Source of the DNA: JACCXM01 sp046328335
GTDB lineage: Bacteria; Chloroflexota; Chloroflexia; Thermomicrobiales; UBA6265
Assembly: GCA_046328335.1 (NCBI GenBank)
Contig: JAXLWU010000019.1
Coordinates: 1-64,000, forward strand
Direction of reading: 5' to 3'
DNA length: 64,000 nt
The notes beneath the pieces were generated by a model. That model did not search any database. It was not told where the DNA came from and saw nothing but the letters and a program-made list of their open reading frames with translations. Position 1 is the first letter of the stretch. Each line of letters opens with the position of its first letter. Below, piece by piece: positions 44,046 to 54,602 of this stretch. The position numbers were made by a program, and so were the translations under genes.

Positions 44046-44435
44046 GGGCATTCATCGCGCGCGACCCCGTCGGCGCTCTCACGCTCGATTCCGAATCACC
44101 CGCTGGCAGCGCTTGTCATCGGGCTCGCTCGCGTAGGGCGCGACGCTTGCCTCGCCCACGCCGCGGAATGCCATGACTCGGATCTATCACCGGAAATGGA
44201 TCTCAGGCGTCCCGACAACGCCTGCTGCCGCGGTAGCGTCGCCTCCCACCAGTCACGTTCGAGCGGCATGCCAACGTTGTGTCAGTCCCAGCCGCAGCGA
44301 GGAATCTCGCCGTTCATGAGTGCTCGTCCCCACGCCGAGGTTCCTCCTGCGTCGGGACGACACCGACGGCGCCTGTGGGAACGACACGCCATCTGCATGT
44401 CGCTGCAGTGGACTGGTGGGGGGTCAATTCCCTGG
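44046..44435. other. Non-coding convergent stretch with repeat family A
   Basis: No supported gene between the convergent coxE-like and modB-like genes. Family A copy 3 lies at 44281-44373. Confidence 0.7.
44281..44373 (+). repeat. Dispersed intergenic repeat family A, copy 3
   Basis: It has GCCGCAGCGAGGAATCTCGC and ACGCCGAGGTTCCTCCTGCG with GGGACGACAC after it; the middle is unlike that of the other copies. Same module order as at 28174. Confidence 0.78.
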
Positions 44436-45302
44436 TTACCGGACCGCGCGCTCGCTCCCGATGAGCCGCAATCCGAGCAACACCGCCATCGACAGGACGA
44501 GCAGCACGATCGACAAGAACAGTGCCGTCGGCAGATCGCCCGCGCCAAACTGGCCATAGATCGCCAGCGGCATCGTCTGGGTGATCCCAGGCAGACTGCC
44601 GGCGAACATGATGGTCGCGCCGAATTCGCCCAGGGCCCGTGCCCAGGCGAGGACCAGGCCTGCCAGGAGACTGGGAAACGCCATCGGAAAGGTGACAGTG
44701 CGAAAGACCCGGCGCGGCGACGCACCGAGATCGGCGGCGGCATCCTCGAGATCGCGATCCACCCGGGTGAACCCCGCCTTGCTGGCGCGAACGAAGAACG
44801 GCGCCGCGATGAAGATCTGCGCGAGCACGACCGCCGTCGTCGTGAATCCGATCGTGATGCCCGCTTCCGCCAGCCACCGCCCGACAACGCCATACCGCCC
44901 GAACGCCATCAGCAGCGCGATACCCGCGACGGCTGGCGGCAGGATGATGGGAACGTCGATCAGAGCATCGATCATCCGCGAACCCCGGAACGACCGCCGC
45001 GCCAGGAGATAGGCGAGCGGAGTGCCCAGAGCAACGATGACGACCATCGCAACGCTCGTCGTCATCAGACTGAGGGAGATCGCCTGACGCAAGATCGCCG
45101 TCGAATCAGCGGTCAGATCGCCCCGCATGGCGATGGTGCGCCACACCATTGCCCCTAGAGGAATGGCGAGAAAGAGTACAAGGAGCGCGGAGGCGCCCCA
45201 CACCAGCGGCGTGAGGAAAACCGGCGAGCGCGCCGACCGCCGACCCTGACCGCTTGCCCGCAGACTCGCCCCGCCCGGACGGGCGGCTAGCGGCGGGGAC
45301 AT
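44436..45302 (-). CDS. modB: Molybdate-type ABC permease (ModB)
   Basis: A 288-residue permease from about ATG 45302; the frame is open further upstream with no support. Five to six helices, and the motif LEDAAADLGASPRRVFRTVTFP followed by AWARALGEFGATIMFAG, identify the ModB/CysT family (the GEFGA signature is characteristic of ModB). It would bring molybdate in for the hydroxylase. The ATPase ModC is not in the window, and the adjacent ModA is decayed. Confidence 0.87.
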   Translation of the reverse strand: MSPPLAARPGGASLRASGQGRRSARSPVFLTPLVWGASALLVLFLAIPLGAMVWRTIAMRGDLTADSTAILRQAISLSLMTTSVAMVVIVALGTPLAYLLARRSFRGSRMIDALIDVPIILPPAVAGIALLMAFGRYGVVGRWLAEAGITIGFTTTAVVLAQIFIAAPFFVRASKAGFTRVDRDLEDAAADLGASPRRVFRTVTFPMAFPSLLAGLVLAWARALGEFGATIMFAGSLPGITQTMPLAIYGQFGAGDLPTALFLSIVLLVLSMAVLLGLRLIGSERAVR

Positions 45303-45340
45303 CGCCGGGGTACGCGATCTCACCGCGCGCTCTGCTCGGA

Positions 45341-45700
45341 TCAAGACCGGGGCGGATTCACGAGCGCGAACCCGGAGTCGGCAAGGACCGCCCGGCCCTT
45401 CGGACTGAGCACGTCGGCGATGAGCGCGTCCGAAACATAGACGACACCGGCGGCCTCTCCCAATTCGACGATGGTCAGCACGTCGCGCACGACGTCTTCT
45501 TTCGGGATGATGTTCGCCACCACGGCCGACACAGAATCCTCTTTGCCGCACCAGGGCATGCGACGGTGACGACCAGCGCGCGCGCCGCGCGGACCCTCGG
45601 CCGTCGCGAGTTGGACGTCCTGATCCGGTACGACCTCCGCGGGCAACAAGATCGGAACCGCGAGCGACAACGGCGACCAGCGCGGCGTGCCACCCGACAC
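45341..45700 (-). pseudogene. modA: Decayed molybdate-binding protein (ModA) remnant
   Basis: The minus-strand frame shows ModA-like blocks: KEDSVSAVVANIIPKEDVVR, then DVLTIVELGEAAGVVYVSDA, then VLSPKGRAVLADSGF, the C-terminal end of ModA. Between YVSDA and VLSPKG roughly 40 residues are missing. The N-terminal half is not readable in one frame: Arg-rich, low-meaning frames and no signal peptide. It sits directly upstream of modB, where modA belongs. I read it as truncated and frameshifted. A sequencing error would not explain the internal deletion. Confidence 0.65.
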
Positions 45701-46162
45701 GTGCGATCCTTTCCCTTCCAGATCACCGTCTTCAGGTGCTGAATACTCAATCGTTGAATATCAGCACGGCCAGCGTAGGTGAGCGGCTGAGGACTGTCAA
45801 GAATCGGCGAGAAGTCACTGATTTCAGGAGGGACAGCGCGGAGTTGAGCGTACGAAACCACCGTACCGCACGCATCGTCGCCATCTCGATCGGCGCGGTG
45901 TTGGCCGACGTCACGATCGGGATCGGCGACTGATAGCCGGTCACCGCTGCGATCACCCGCGGCTCGGTTCAGCGGCCAGGATGGCGGACAGGGAGCGGGG
46001 TGGCTGCAATCACCAAGGCGACGGAGGCAATGGCCGGCAAGTCAATCGGCTGCACGCTGGTTTACCGGCCCTGACAAGCTGATAAGATGGATGCGGAGCG
46101 TTTCCTCCCCAAGGGCAGACGCGCCAGGCGCCTGCCATCGGCTTCATCGAAAGGGGTGCGCC
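45701..46162. other. Non-coding stretch between decayed modA and DUF1326 gene
   Basis: No supported gene. Near 45739-45768 a GCTGAATACTCAATCG-type motif and TTGAATATCAGC form an imperfect inverted repeat that could be an old operator of the mod genes. No other structure noticed. Confidence 0.45.
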
Positions 46163-46801
46163 ATGGCCGCAACCGGTGGCCCGCAATGGTCGATCCGCGG
46201 CGAGTACTTCGAAAATTGCAACTGCACCGTCGTCTGTCCCTGTCTCTTTTCAACCAAGGCTCCACTGACTTCGACCCCGACCGAAGGAGCGTGCGAGGTC
46301 GGCTTCGCCTTCCACCTCGATCACGGCAACTTCGGCGACGTGCCGCTTGACGGACTCAATGTCGCCATGATCGCCCGTACCCCGGGGCCGATGATCGAGG
46401 GGAACTGGCTGGCCGCCCTCTATGTCGATGAGCGGGCCGACGAGCGCCAGCGCGACGCCCTGCAGGCGATCTTTACCGGTCAGGTCGGCGGCGTGATGGG
46501 CGGGTTCGCCCCATTGATTGGCGAGGTGCTCGGAATCAAGCCGGCGCGGATCGACTATCACGTCGAGGGGAAGCGGCGCTCGGTCGAAATTCCCGGCGTC
46601 ATGCACATGGCGGTGCAGCCGGTGCCCAGCGTGATGGGGGAAGATCGCGAAATCGTCGCCATCAACGCCCACCCGTTTGCGCCCGAAGGTCTGGTCATGG
46701 CCGTCGGCGCGTCGGAGAGCACTTGGACGGATTACGGTCTGCGCTGGGACAACTCGGGCCGAAATGGCCACTACGCCCCGATCGCCTGGTCCAACGCCTG
46801 A
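46163..46801 (+). CDS. DUF1326 domain protein
   Basis: A 212-residue protein from ATG 46163 after AAGGGG. The DUF1326 start is characteristic: WSIRGEYFENCNCTVVCPC with a Cys-x-Cys/Cys-x-Cys cluster that could bind metal. The remainder has GEVLGIKPARIDYHVEGKRR and GLRWDNSGRNGHYAPIAWSN. It lies ten bases before a DUF2182 gene, a pairing conserved in many bacteria. Function unknown; a metal-related membrane pair is the usual guess. Confidence 0.85.
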   Translation: MAATGGPQWSIRGEYFENCNCTVVCPCLFSTKAPLTSTPTEGACEVGFAFHLDHGNFGDVPLDGLNVAMIARTPGPMIEGNWLAALYVDERADERQRDALQAIFTGQVGGVMGGFAPLIGEVLGIKPARIDYHVEGKRRSVEIPGVMHMAVQPVPSVMGEDREIVAINAHPFAPEGLVMAVGASESTWTDYGLRWDNSGRNGHYAPIAWSNA

Positions 46802-46811
46802 CGGTGCCCGC

Positions 46812-47726
46812 ATGGCGCTGTCATCTCGGATGGGGACCGGGCCGACGGCCTTGGCGCGAGGGCAGTGGCTCTTCCTCGCCACGCTCGTCCTCCTCACCGC
46901 GCTGGCCTGGGGAATAACGATTCGGCAGGCGCGATCCATGGACGCGGCGATGACCGCGCCGGGAGGGAGCGTGGCGTTGGAGCCCGCGCCTGCGACCGAC
47001 AAGGACGGCATGACCATGGACGCGCCGGCAAGTGGGATGCCTGTGCCGGCGGCCAACGCGGACATGGCCGGGATGGCTAACACTGGGTCGAGCTGGAGCG
47101 GTTTCGTGGCCTTCGTGGTCGCCTGGACGGTGATGATGGCGGCGATGATGTTTCCCGCCGCCGCCCCGATGCTCTTGCTCTTCCAACGTCTGTCGACGCA
47201 GCGCGGCGGCGGACAGGGTTTGACGCCGACCTGGCTCTTTGCGGCCGGCTACCTCGCCGTCTGGAGCGGCGTCGGCGTCGTCGCTTGGTTACTGACGCGG
47301 CTCGGCAGCGACGCGGCCAATCGCCTGGCGGAGGCCGACCGGCTCAGCCTGGCGCCGATCGCGTTGGGGGCGTCCCTCGCGCTGGCCGGACTCTACCAAT
47401 TCACCCCCTTGAAAGAGGTCTGTCTGCGCCACTGCCAGTCACCGGTTGGGTTCGTCATGACGCATTGGCGCAGCGGGAATCTCGGGGCGCTGCGGATGGG
47501 CATCGTTCACGGAGCGTTTTGTCTCGGCTGCTGCTGGGCGCTCTTCGCGGTCCTCATCGCGACCGGAGTGATGAACCTGGCCTGGATGCTCCTCCTGACC
47601 CTGATCGTATTTGCGGAAAAGGTGCTCCCGCTCGACCAGCGGGCGCCGCGGATCATCGGCACGGCGTTCCTGCTCCTGGGCCTGCTGGTCGCCACCAGGG
47701 CGGCGCAGTTTCCCTGGCTGGTTTGA
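46812..47726 (+). CDS. DUF2182 membrane protein (putative metal-binding)
   Basis: A 304-residue polytopic protein from ATG 46812; the frame is open upstream inside the DUF1326 gene. After one N-terminal helix comes a Met/Pro/Ala-rich extracytoplasmic segment (about 45-90). Then follows the DUF2182 core with TVMMAAMMFPAAAPMLLLFQ, LYQFTPLKEVCLRHCQSP and GAFCLGCCWALFAVLIATGV. The Met-rich and Cys-rich positions suggest copper or other soft-metal handling. Co-translated with DUF1326. Confidence 0.83.
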   Translation: MALSSRMGTGPTALARGQWLFLATLVLLTALAWGITIRQARSMDAAMTAPGGSVALEPAPATDKDGMTMDAPASGMPVPAANADMAGMANTGSSWSGFVAFVVAWTVMMAAMMFPAAAPMLLLFQRLSTQRGGGQGLTPTWLFAAGYLAVWSGVGVVAWLLTRLGSDAANRLAEADRLSLAPIALGASLALAGLYQFTPLKEVCLRHCQSPVGFVMTHWRSGNLGALRMGIVHGAFCLGCCWALFAVLIATGVMNLAWMLLLTLIVFAEKVLPLDQRAPRIIGTAFLLLGLLVATRAAQFPWLV

Positions 47727-47878
47727 CCGCCGTAATCAAACGGCGGTGTCCGGATCGAGGTAGACACCCCGCCCGATCGCGAGCATCGCCAACACTGCCA
47801 AAAGAGAACACGTTGACACCAGCCGCTACCATTGACGCAGCGGTTCGCGTGCGGCCGCGCCGCCGTTAGTCAACACAC

Positions 47879-48214
47879 GTGAAAGACAGCAAGCGATCCA
47901 TGAAAGATCTCCTTCCAGAAATCGAAGCCTGGCGCGCCGCCGGCAACGGCGTGGCCATTGCCACCGTCGTCAAGGTCGAGGGCTCCGCGCCGCGACCCGT
48001 CGGAGCGACGCTCGCCGTCTCCTCGGCGGGAGACCTGAGCGGTTCGGTCAGTGGCGGCTGCGTCGAAACCGCCGTGTTCGACGAGGCACAGGAAGTGCTG
48101 CGCACCGGCCAGCCGAAATTGCTGCGCTACGGCATCACCGATGAAATGGCCTGGGATGTCGGGCTTGCCTGCGGCGGCACGATCGAGGTCTTTGTCGAGC
48201 CGGTGACGGAGTGA
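47879..48214 (+). CDS. XdhC/CoxI family protein, N-terminal-domain type
   Basis: A 111-residue protein (GTG 47879 or ATG 47900) consisting only of the XdhC/CoxI N-terminal domain: ATVVKVEGSAPRPVGATLAV, GSVSGGCVETAVFDEAQEVL and GLACGGTIEVFVEPV. XdhC-type proteins load sulfurated molybdenum cofactor into hydroxylases. The next gene carries the second half, so what is one protein in many species is split in two here. The stop overlaps that gene's GTG. Confidence 0.85.
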   Translation: MKDSKRSMKDLLPEIEAWRAAGNGVAIATVVKVEGSAPRPVGATLAVSSAGDLSGSVSGGCVETAVFDEAQEVLRTGQPKLLRYGITDEMAWDVGLACGGTIEVFVEPVTE

Positions 48215-49014
48215 TGTCAGTTTCGCGGGGGGAACTCCAGGAGCGGCTCGAAGTAGCGATCGCGTCGCGGCTCCCAACCGCGACTGCTACGGTAGTGCGC
48301 GGCCCGCAAGTCGGGGCCAAAATGCTGATCCTACCGGGTGAACGCGTCGGCACGCTGGGCGATCCCGCGCTGGACGAAGCGGTGGCCGCAGACGCCCGTG
48401 ATCTCCTCGCGGCGGAGAAATCCCAGACCCAAGCGTATGAAAGCGGCAATGAGGCCGTCGAAGTCTTCATCGAGTCATTTCCCCTGCCGCCAACCCTCCT
48501 GATCTTCGGCGCCGTGCACGTGGCGCAGCCGCTCTCGCGCTTCGCCAAAGCCCTTGGCTTCGATGTTATCGTCTCCGATGCCCGCGCCAAACTGGCCACT
48601 CGCGAGCGGTTTCCGGATGCTGACCGCATCATCCAGGGTTGGCCGGACGAGACCCTGGCCGAGGTCGTGATTCGGCCCAACACCTACGTCGCCATCCTCT
48701 CGCACGACCCGAAATTCGACGAACCGGCACTGCTTGGCACCCTCGATACGCCCGCGGCGTACATTGGCGCCATCGGCAGCCGCAGCACCAACGAAGATCG
48801 CCGCAGGCGCTTGGCGGAAGCCGGTGTCTGCCCGGAGCAGATCGCCCGCATGCGGGCACCGATCGGACTCGATATCGGCGCCGCCACACCGGAAGAGATG
48901 GCGATCAGCATCCTGGCCGAGATCATCGCGCTCAGACGCGGGCGGACCGGCGGCTCGCTGAGCGACGCCACTGGCCGCATTCGCGGCGAACCGGGAGTTG
49001 TCACTACGCGGTGA
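48211..49014 (+). CDS. XdhC/CoxI family protein, Rossmann-domain type
   Basis: A 267-residue protein. An N-terminal half similar to the XdhC first domain is followed by the XdhC Rossmann domain: LLIFGAVHVAQPLSRFAKAL, DVIVSDARAKLATRERF, YVAILSHDPKFDEPALLG and YIGAIGSRSTNEDRR, then GLDIGAATPEEMAISILAEI. Together with the previous gene it completes the maturation factor. Start GTG 48211 or ATG 48214; the stop overlaps the next GTG. Confidence 0.9.
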   Translation: MMSVSRGELQERLEVAIASRLPTATATVVRGPQVGAKMLILPGERVGTLGDPALDEAVAADARDLLAAEKSQTQAYESGNEAVEVFIESFPLPPTLLIFGAVHVAQPLSRFAKALGFDVIVSDARAKLATRERFPDADRIIQGWPDETLAEVVIRPNTYVAILSHDPKFDEPALLGTLDTPAAYIGAIGSRSTNEDRRRRLAEAGVCPEQIARMRAPIGLDIGAATPEEMAISILAEIIALRRGRTGGSLSDATGRIRGEPGVVTTR

Positions 49015-49604
49015 TCGCCGGGGTCGTTCTCGCGGCCGGACGCTCATCTCGCCTCGGGCGTCCCAAGCAACTCGTACCGCTGGAGGGCGAACCGCTCATC
49101 CGCCACACCATACGGGCGATCCTTCGCTCGTCCCTCGATCGGGTCATCGTCGTTGCCGGCCATGAAGCCCTCGCGGTGCATGCGGCGCTCGCCGATTTGC
49201 CCGTGGCGGTCGTGGTCAACCCCAATTACGCCCTCGGGCAAAGTACATCGCTTCGGTGCGGGGTCGACGCGTTGCCAGCGGAAACCGAGGCGGCCGTATT
49301 TCTTCTGGGAGATCAACCGAGGGTCCGCGCGGAGACGATCGACGCGCTCGTGCAGGCGTGGCGCCAAACCGGGGCCCCGGTCGTCGCGCCACTCTATCGC
49401 GACGGCATCGGGAACCCGGTCCTGTTCGCCCGTTCCGTGTTTCCAGAACTTCGCGCGGTCGAGGGTGACACCGGCGCCAAACCAGTCGTGCAAGGACACC
49501 GGCGCGCTGGCGATCTCCACCTCGCCCCGGTCGATGCCCCCGCCCCGTGCGACCTCGACACCGAAGCGGATTACGCGGCGCTGCTCGAGGCGCTCGACCG
49601 ATAG
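49011..49604 (+). CDS. mocA: MocA/MobA-type molybdenum cofactor nucleotidyltransferase
   Basis: A 197-residue NTP transferase: AGVVLAAGRSSRLGRPKQLV (nucleotide loop), VNPNYALGQSTSLRCGVDAL and AVFLLGDQPRV (metal Asp), ending with DLDTEADYAALL. This size and motif set match the molybdenum cofactor cytidylyltransferase that makes the MCD form used by hydroxylases such as CoxL. GTG 49011 overlaps the XdhC stop. It supports a hydroxylase as the client of this whole cluster. Confidence 0.87.
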   Translation: MIAGVVLAAGRSSRLGRPKQLVPLEGEPLIRHTIRAILRSSLDRVIVVAGHEALAVHAALADLPVAVVVNPNYALGQSTSLRCGVDALPAETEAAVFLLGDQPRVRAETIDALVQAWRQTGAPVVAPLYRDGIGNPVLFARSVFPELRAVEGDTGAKPVVQGHRRAGDLHLAPVDAPAPCDLDTEADYAALLEALDR

Positions 49605-50604
49605 CAGAGCCTCGCCAGGTTCCTGGCGTTGGCGTTGGGCGCCTTTGTAGGGCTGGGGACCACGGGCAACACCCACGGTCCCGCCTTCGCGCCGCTTCGA
49701 ACCCGACGAACGACCCTCGTTGCGACATCAGGCGCCCGGCCTCGGCGTTCTGGCATCCCATTCCTCGCGTAGCCTTCAACGGCGTAAGGATGTCGTGGCA
49801 TTCGGCACCGCGGCGTGGCAGATCGTTCGCTCCAAAGTCGAGCAAGCAAGCCGAGGTCCCCGGTCGTCAGAACGACCAATTGTCTGCCGATCGCTCTACC
49901 TGTCCGCTGACCGTGCTCCCAGACGCAACCAGGGCCGGGCCGAGATCAGTGGCTAGCGGCGGTCCAATCGGTCAGATCCGACCGCCCGTTGAACCAGAAC
50001 CAAAGAGAAGGGGGTAGGCTGCTTATGTAACATTCACTATTGCTTTCGTGTCGACTCAGGTATAGACTGCACGTGATGTTGCAGAGCCGTACACCGGCTC
50101 CCAACAGGTCGTGAGTCGTTCTTCCGCAAGCCGAGCGGCCACCCTCGACGTGGGACGCGCCTCAGCCGAAAGCCCTTCTCCGCGGCATCCGCGCCGCTCA
50201 CCACTTGCGCATCGTTCCCCAGGAGGTGCGATGTGGCTCCCGGATGTTTCGACACTCAGACCCGAATCCTGTTCACTGCCCGTTCCCGGCATCAGACCAT
50301 AACCATGCCTTCGCCACGCCGGTCGGAGGGCTCGTTTCGCTGCTGGGTGTCGTCGACGTGGTCACTGGCGGCAATGGCGGCAGCGGTGGTCATGGCAGTA
50401 ATGGCGAACGGAAGACCAAGAAGCGTCACAAGAAAGACACTCGAGGGGCTGGCATCTGAAGAAATCATCGTGAGGTCAGGCAGCAATGCTGCCATGCGGC
50501 GATCGTGCGCAATGAGGTTTTGCTCAGACTTCAGGAAACCATCCTCATGGAGGAAGCGCCTCATGCTTTTACACCGGTCCATTTCTTGAGAAGGAGGGTG
50601 TGCC
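49605..50604. other. One kilobase without a supported gene
   Basis: No convincing gene. A frame at about 50205-50459 encodes a short VGGLVSLLG segment, a Gly-rich stretch and a KTKKRHKKD Lys run, reminiscent of the N-terminal region of the Cys-rich protein that follows. This may be a decayed paralogue. The rest has no repeats or hairpins that I noticed. Confidence 0.5.
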
Positions 50605-52119
50605 GTGGACGGACCTCGCTTCGATGCCTTCGTCAAAGCCGTTGGTCAGCACGCGCCCCGGCGCGCCATCGTCCGTGGTCTCCTCGGCGGTGGTCTCACC
50701 TCCCTCCTGACCGTGATCGCAAGCGCCGCGCGGCACGGGGCGGGTCGGCATGCGGTGTCCGCGAACAAGCCCAAGAAGCCCAAGAAGCACAAGAAACACA
50801 AGAAGTCCCGTCCGCCGCGGGACGACGCGCCGCCCTGCGTCGACGGCGCGTGTCCGCTGCCCCCGGGCTGCGCGCAGCCTGCCGTGGCGGACTGCGCCGC
50901 GGCGTTCATCGCGGCCACCCAGATCGACTTGGCGGGGTGCCAATCCGCCTGCGCCGAGGCGGACAGCCCCGGCTGTCAGGCCTGTCTCGACCCGATCGTG
51001 CGCGCCCATCTCCCCGCGGCGCACACCTGCATCGCCGCGGGCTGCGCGTTTTCGCTCGCGTGGACCGATCCTGCCTCCCGCGGATCGGCGACCCGTCATC
51101 GTGCGTGGTCACCATCAGGACGAGCGGGCGACCGCGCCTGGTGGGAACGGGTCTGCGCCAAACCCACCTGTTGCTTCAGCAACCTGGAGACGTGCGGGGA
51201 AAGTGCGCGCGACACCCTGGTGAAGTGCGGCGTCGGGGCGTTGGTTGCCGCTGGCCGCGGCGGACCCGCCGCCGGGATCGGGGCGGCGGTGCTCTGCCTG
51301 GGCAACTACGCCTATGACACGGGGGCCTGCCTGGCTCGCTTCGGGTGTCGCGACGGCGAATGTGTTGCGGGCGATCGCTGCGTCTGTCCCGCGGGTGGCA
51401 CCCAGTGCGGCGCCCAATGCTGCCACGTCGATCAGACCTGCTGCGGGGGCCAATGCTGCCCCGAGAACCCGTTCGAAGGCGAGCACTACTGCTGCGGCGA
51501 CGCGACCCGAGGCAAATGCTGTTCCCGCTTTGCGTCAGACTGCCATGCCGGCAGGGCGAGCGATCCGCCGGTCTGCTGCTTCCCGGGCGATACCGCATGC
51601 CATGGGACCTGCTGCGTCGGTCAGCAGAAGTGCTGTGACGACGGCACCTGCGTCGCTCTGGACGCGTGTTGTCCAGATACCGGCAAACTCCGTCTCGACG
51701 GTGCTGGCGCATCAACCATCTGCTGTCCGCCAGGGCAGGATTCCTGCGGTGAGGGAAACCAGCAGTTCTGTTGCGAACCGGGGGAATCATGCGCTCGCAG
51801 CACGAACCCCGAGCGCGGTTCGCAATGCTGCCCGCAGGGATTGACGCCGTGCAACGGGGAGTGTTGCGACGAGGGCGAAACGTGCTGCCCGGCGGGGAGC
51901 GACGGCAGCGGCCAAAGCATCTGTTGCATCAGTGGACGCGTCTGTGCCTTTGACTCCAACGGGACGCCAAGCTGCTGCGACCCGGGAAAGACACCGTGCG
52001 ACGGTGGATGCTGCGGCCCCGAGCTGGGCGCCAAGTGTTGCTTTAAGGAATCGACAGGATTCTACTGCTGCGCGCCCCACATGAACTGCTGTGCCACCAG
52101 CGGGCGCACGTGCTGCTAG
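50605..52119 (+). CDS. Large Cys-rich exported protein
   Basis: A 504-residue protein. GTG 50605 follows AAGGAGG. The leader has RFD at residues 5-7 and a twin arginine at 19-20, then a hydrophobic segment, like the leaders at 53917 and 54603. A Lys-rich run (about 55-68) follows. From about residue 245 on it is a chain of CC-containing repeats (CGGQCC, CCSR, HGTCCVGQQKCCDDGTC) ending in CC. This looks like a disulfide-knotted wall or extracellular protein, granulin-like in spacing. Function unknown. Confidence 0.8.
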   Translation: MDGPRFDAFVKAVGQHAPRRAIVRGLLGGGLTSLLTVIASAARHGAGRHAVSANKPKKPKKHKKHKKSRPPRDDAPPCVDGACPLPPGCAQPAVADCAAAFIAATQIDLAGCQSACAEADSPGCQACLDPIVRAHLPAAHTCIAAGCAFSLAWTDPASRGSATRHRAWSPSGRAGDRAWWERVCAKPTCCFSNLETCGESARDTLVKCGVGALVAAGRGGPAAGIGAAVLCLGNYAYDTGACLARFGCRDGECVAGDRCVCPAGGTQCGAQCCHVDQTCCGGQCCPENPFEGEHYCCGDATRGKCCSRFASDCHAGRASDPPVCCFPGDTACHGTCCVGQQKCCDDGTCVALDACCPDTGKLRLDGAGASTICCPPGQDSCGEGNQQFCCEPGESCARSTNPERGSQCCPQGLTPCNGECCDEGETCCPAGSDGSGQSICCISGRVCAFDSNGTPSCCDPGKTPCDGGCCGPELGAKCCFKESTGFYCCAPHMNCCATSGRTCC

Positions 52120-52240
52120 GACCCGTCTGCGGAATTGCTACCAGAGGACGTTGCAGTAGACGGTGACGACCACATAGCTAGTCTGCTCCGGTTTGTCGTC
52201 CCGAACAGAGATGGCCGGTGCGAATTGAGGCAGTCAGGAT

Positions 52241-53620
<1,380 letters not shown>

Positions 53621-53916
53621 CGCTCCTCGTCCTTCTTCCGCTTCGCGCATGATCACCTATCGGCATTATGCGCGGCGAGGGGAAGGACGTAAAGGTGACC
53701 GTCGCGGCAACCGCGGGGTGCTGCGTCGCGCTGGCTGCTGGCCTCGCGTGCCAGCAGCCAGCGCGGCTTGGCGGCTCAGAGGTTCACTCGTTGGGCGTCG
53801 AACACACCTATTCCATGGAGCTCATGTCGGCCACGGGAACCATGATGTGCTCGTAGGGGGTTCCCGCCCACATGACGTCTGGAGATCAGCGAGTATTCGA
53901 CACGGGGGCTGTGTCC

Positions 53917-54447
53917 CTAACTGCAAATGCCACGCGGTGCGCAGATGCCGGGGCCGCCGAGCAACCCTTCGATTGTCGGGCAACACGCCAAGCCTTCATC
54001 GCAGGGGTTCTGACTGCCGGTGATGCAGTCACAGCCAGGGCGGCGGCAACTGCTGGGCCCGCACAAACCATCCTGGCCACAATGCCCAGAGCAGCAATCG
54101 AGACAATTACGGCCCCAAGTGCACGTTGCCGGACATGCAACGAGGTCGGCATTGCACAGCCCGCCGAAACACAGACTTGGCGCGACGCACGTTCCGTCAC
54201 CAGCTGGGGCGTCCGGGTTGTCCGGGCAACAGACCAACCCGGGGACACACTCTCCAACAATCCCGGCGCGGCAGCGGCACCCTTGATCACCGCACTTCAG
54301 CGACTGGGCGCGGCTCGTCGCCGGGCGCAATCCCAGCCCCACAAGAGCGGCTCCTACCCCTGCTTTGGCAAGCAGCCCGACGGTCATCCGCCGCGTATGG
54401 CGGGTTCCCAGTTTCCGCGCGAAGTCATCGAATCGATCGTGTTCCAT
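53917..54447 (-). CDS. Cys-rich exported protein with conserved leader
   Basis: A 176-residue protein from ATG 54447 (GGAGAGC before it). The leader carries RFD at residues 5-7 and RR at 19-20, then a hydrophobic run. The mature part is Cys-rich with CC pairs and the block CTWGRNCLDCCSGHCG, also present (CNWGDNCPECCSGWCG) in the protein at 54603. The two are clear paralogues. Probably exported, possibly by the twin-arginine route, and disulfide-linked outside. Function unknown. Confidence 0.78.
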   Translation of the reverse strand: MEHDRFDDFARKLGTRHTRRMTVGLLAKAGVGAALVGLGLRPATSRAQSLKCGDQGCRCRAGIVGECVPGLVCCPDNPDAPAGDGTCVAPSLCFGGLCNADLVACPATCTWGRNCLDCCSGHCGQDGLCGPSSCRRPGCDCITGSQNPCDEGLACCPTIEGLLGGPGICAPRGICS

Positions 54448-54602
54448 GCTCTCCACTGCTTCCACGACATGTGAACCGGAGCGCTAACCTCCCCGGGATC
54501 ACGTCCGAACTCCACGTGTTGCCAATTCTTTGACCGAGCGTCAGCTGGATTCGTTCACTTTCAGCGCTCGGTCGATGCTTCAATCAGCCAGGAATCGCGG
54601 TA

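Noticed and set aside
45739..45768. Inverted repeat as a ModE operator
   Set aside because: The arms are imperfect and do not resemble the known ModE consensus; kept only as a note in the non-coding entry.
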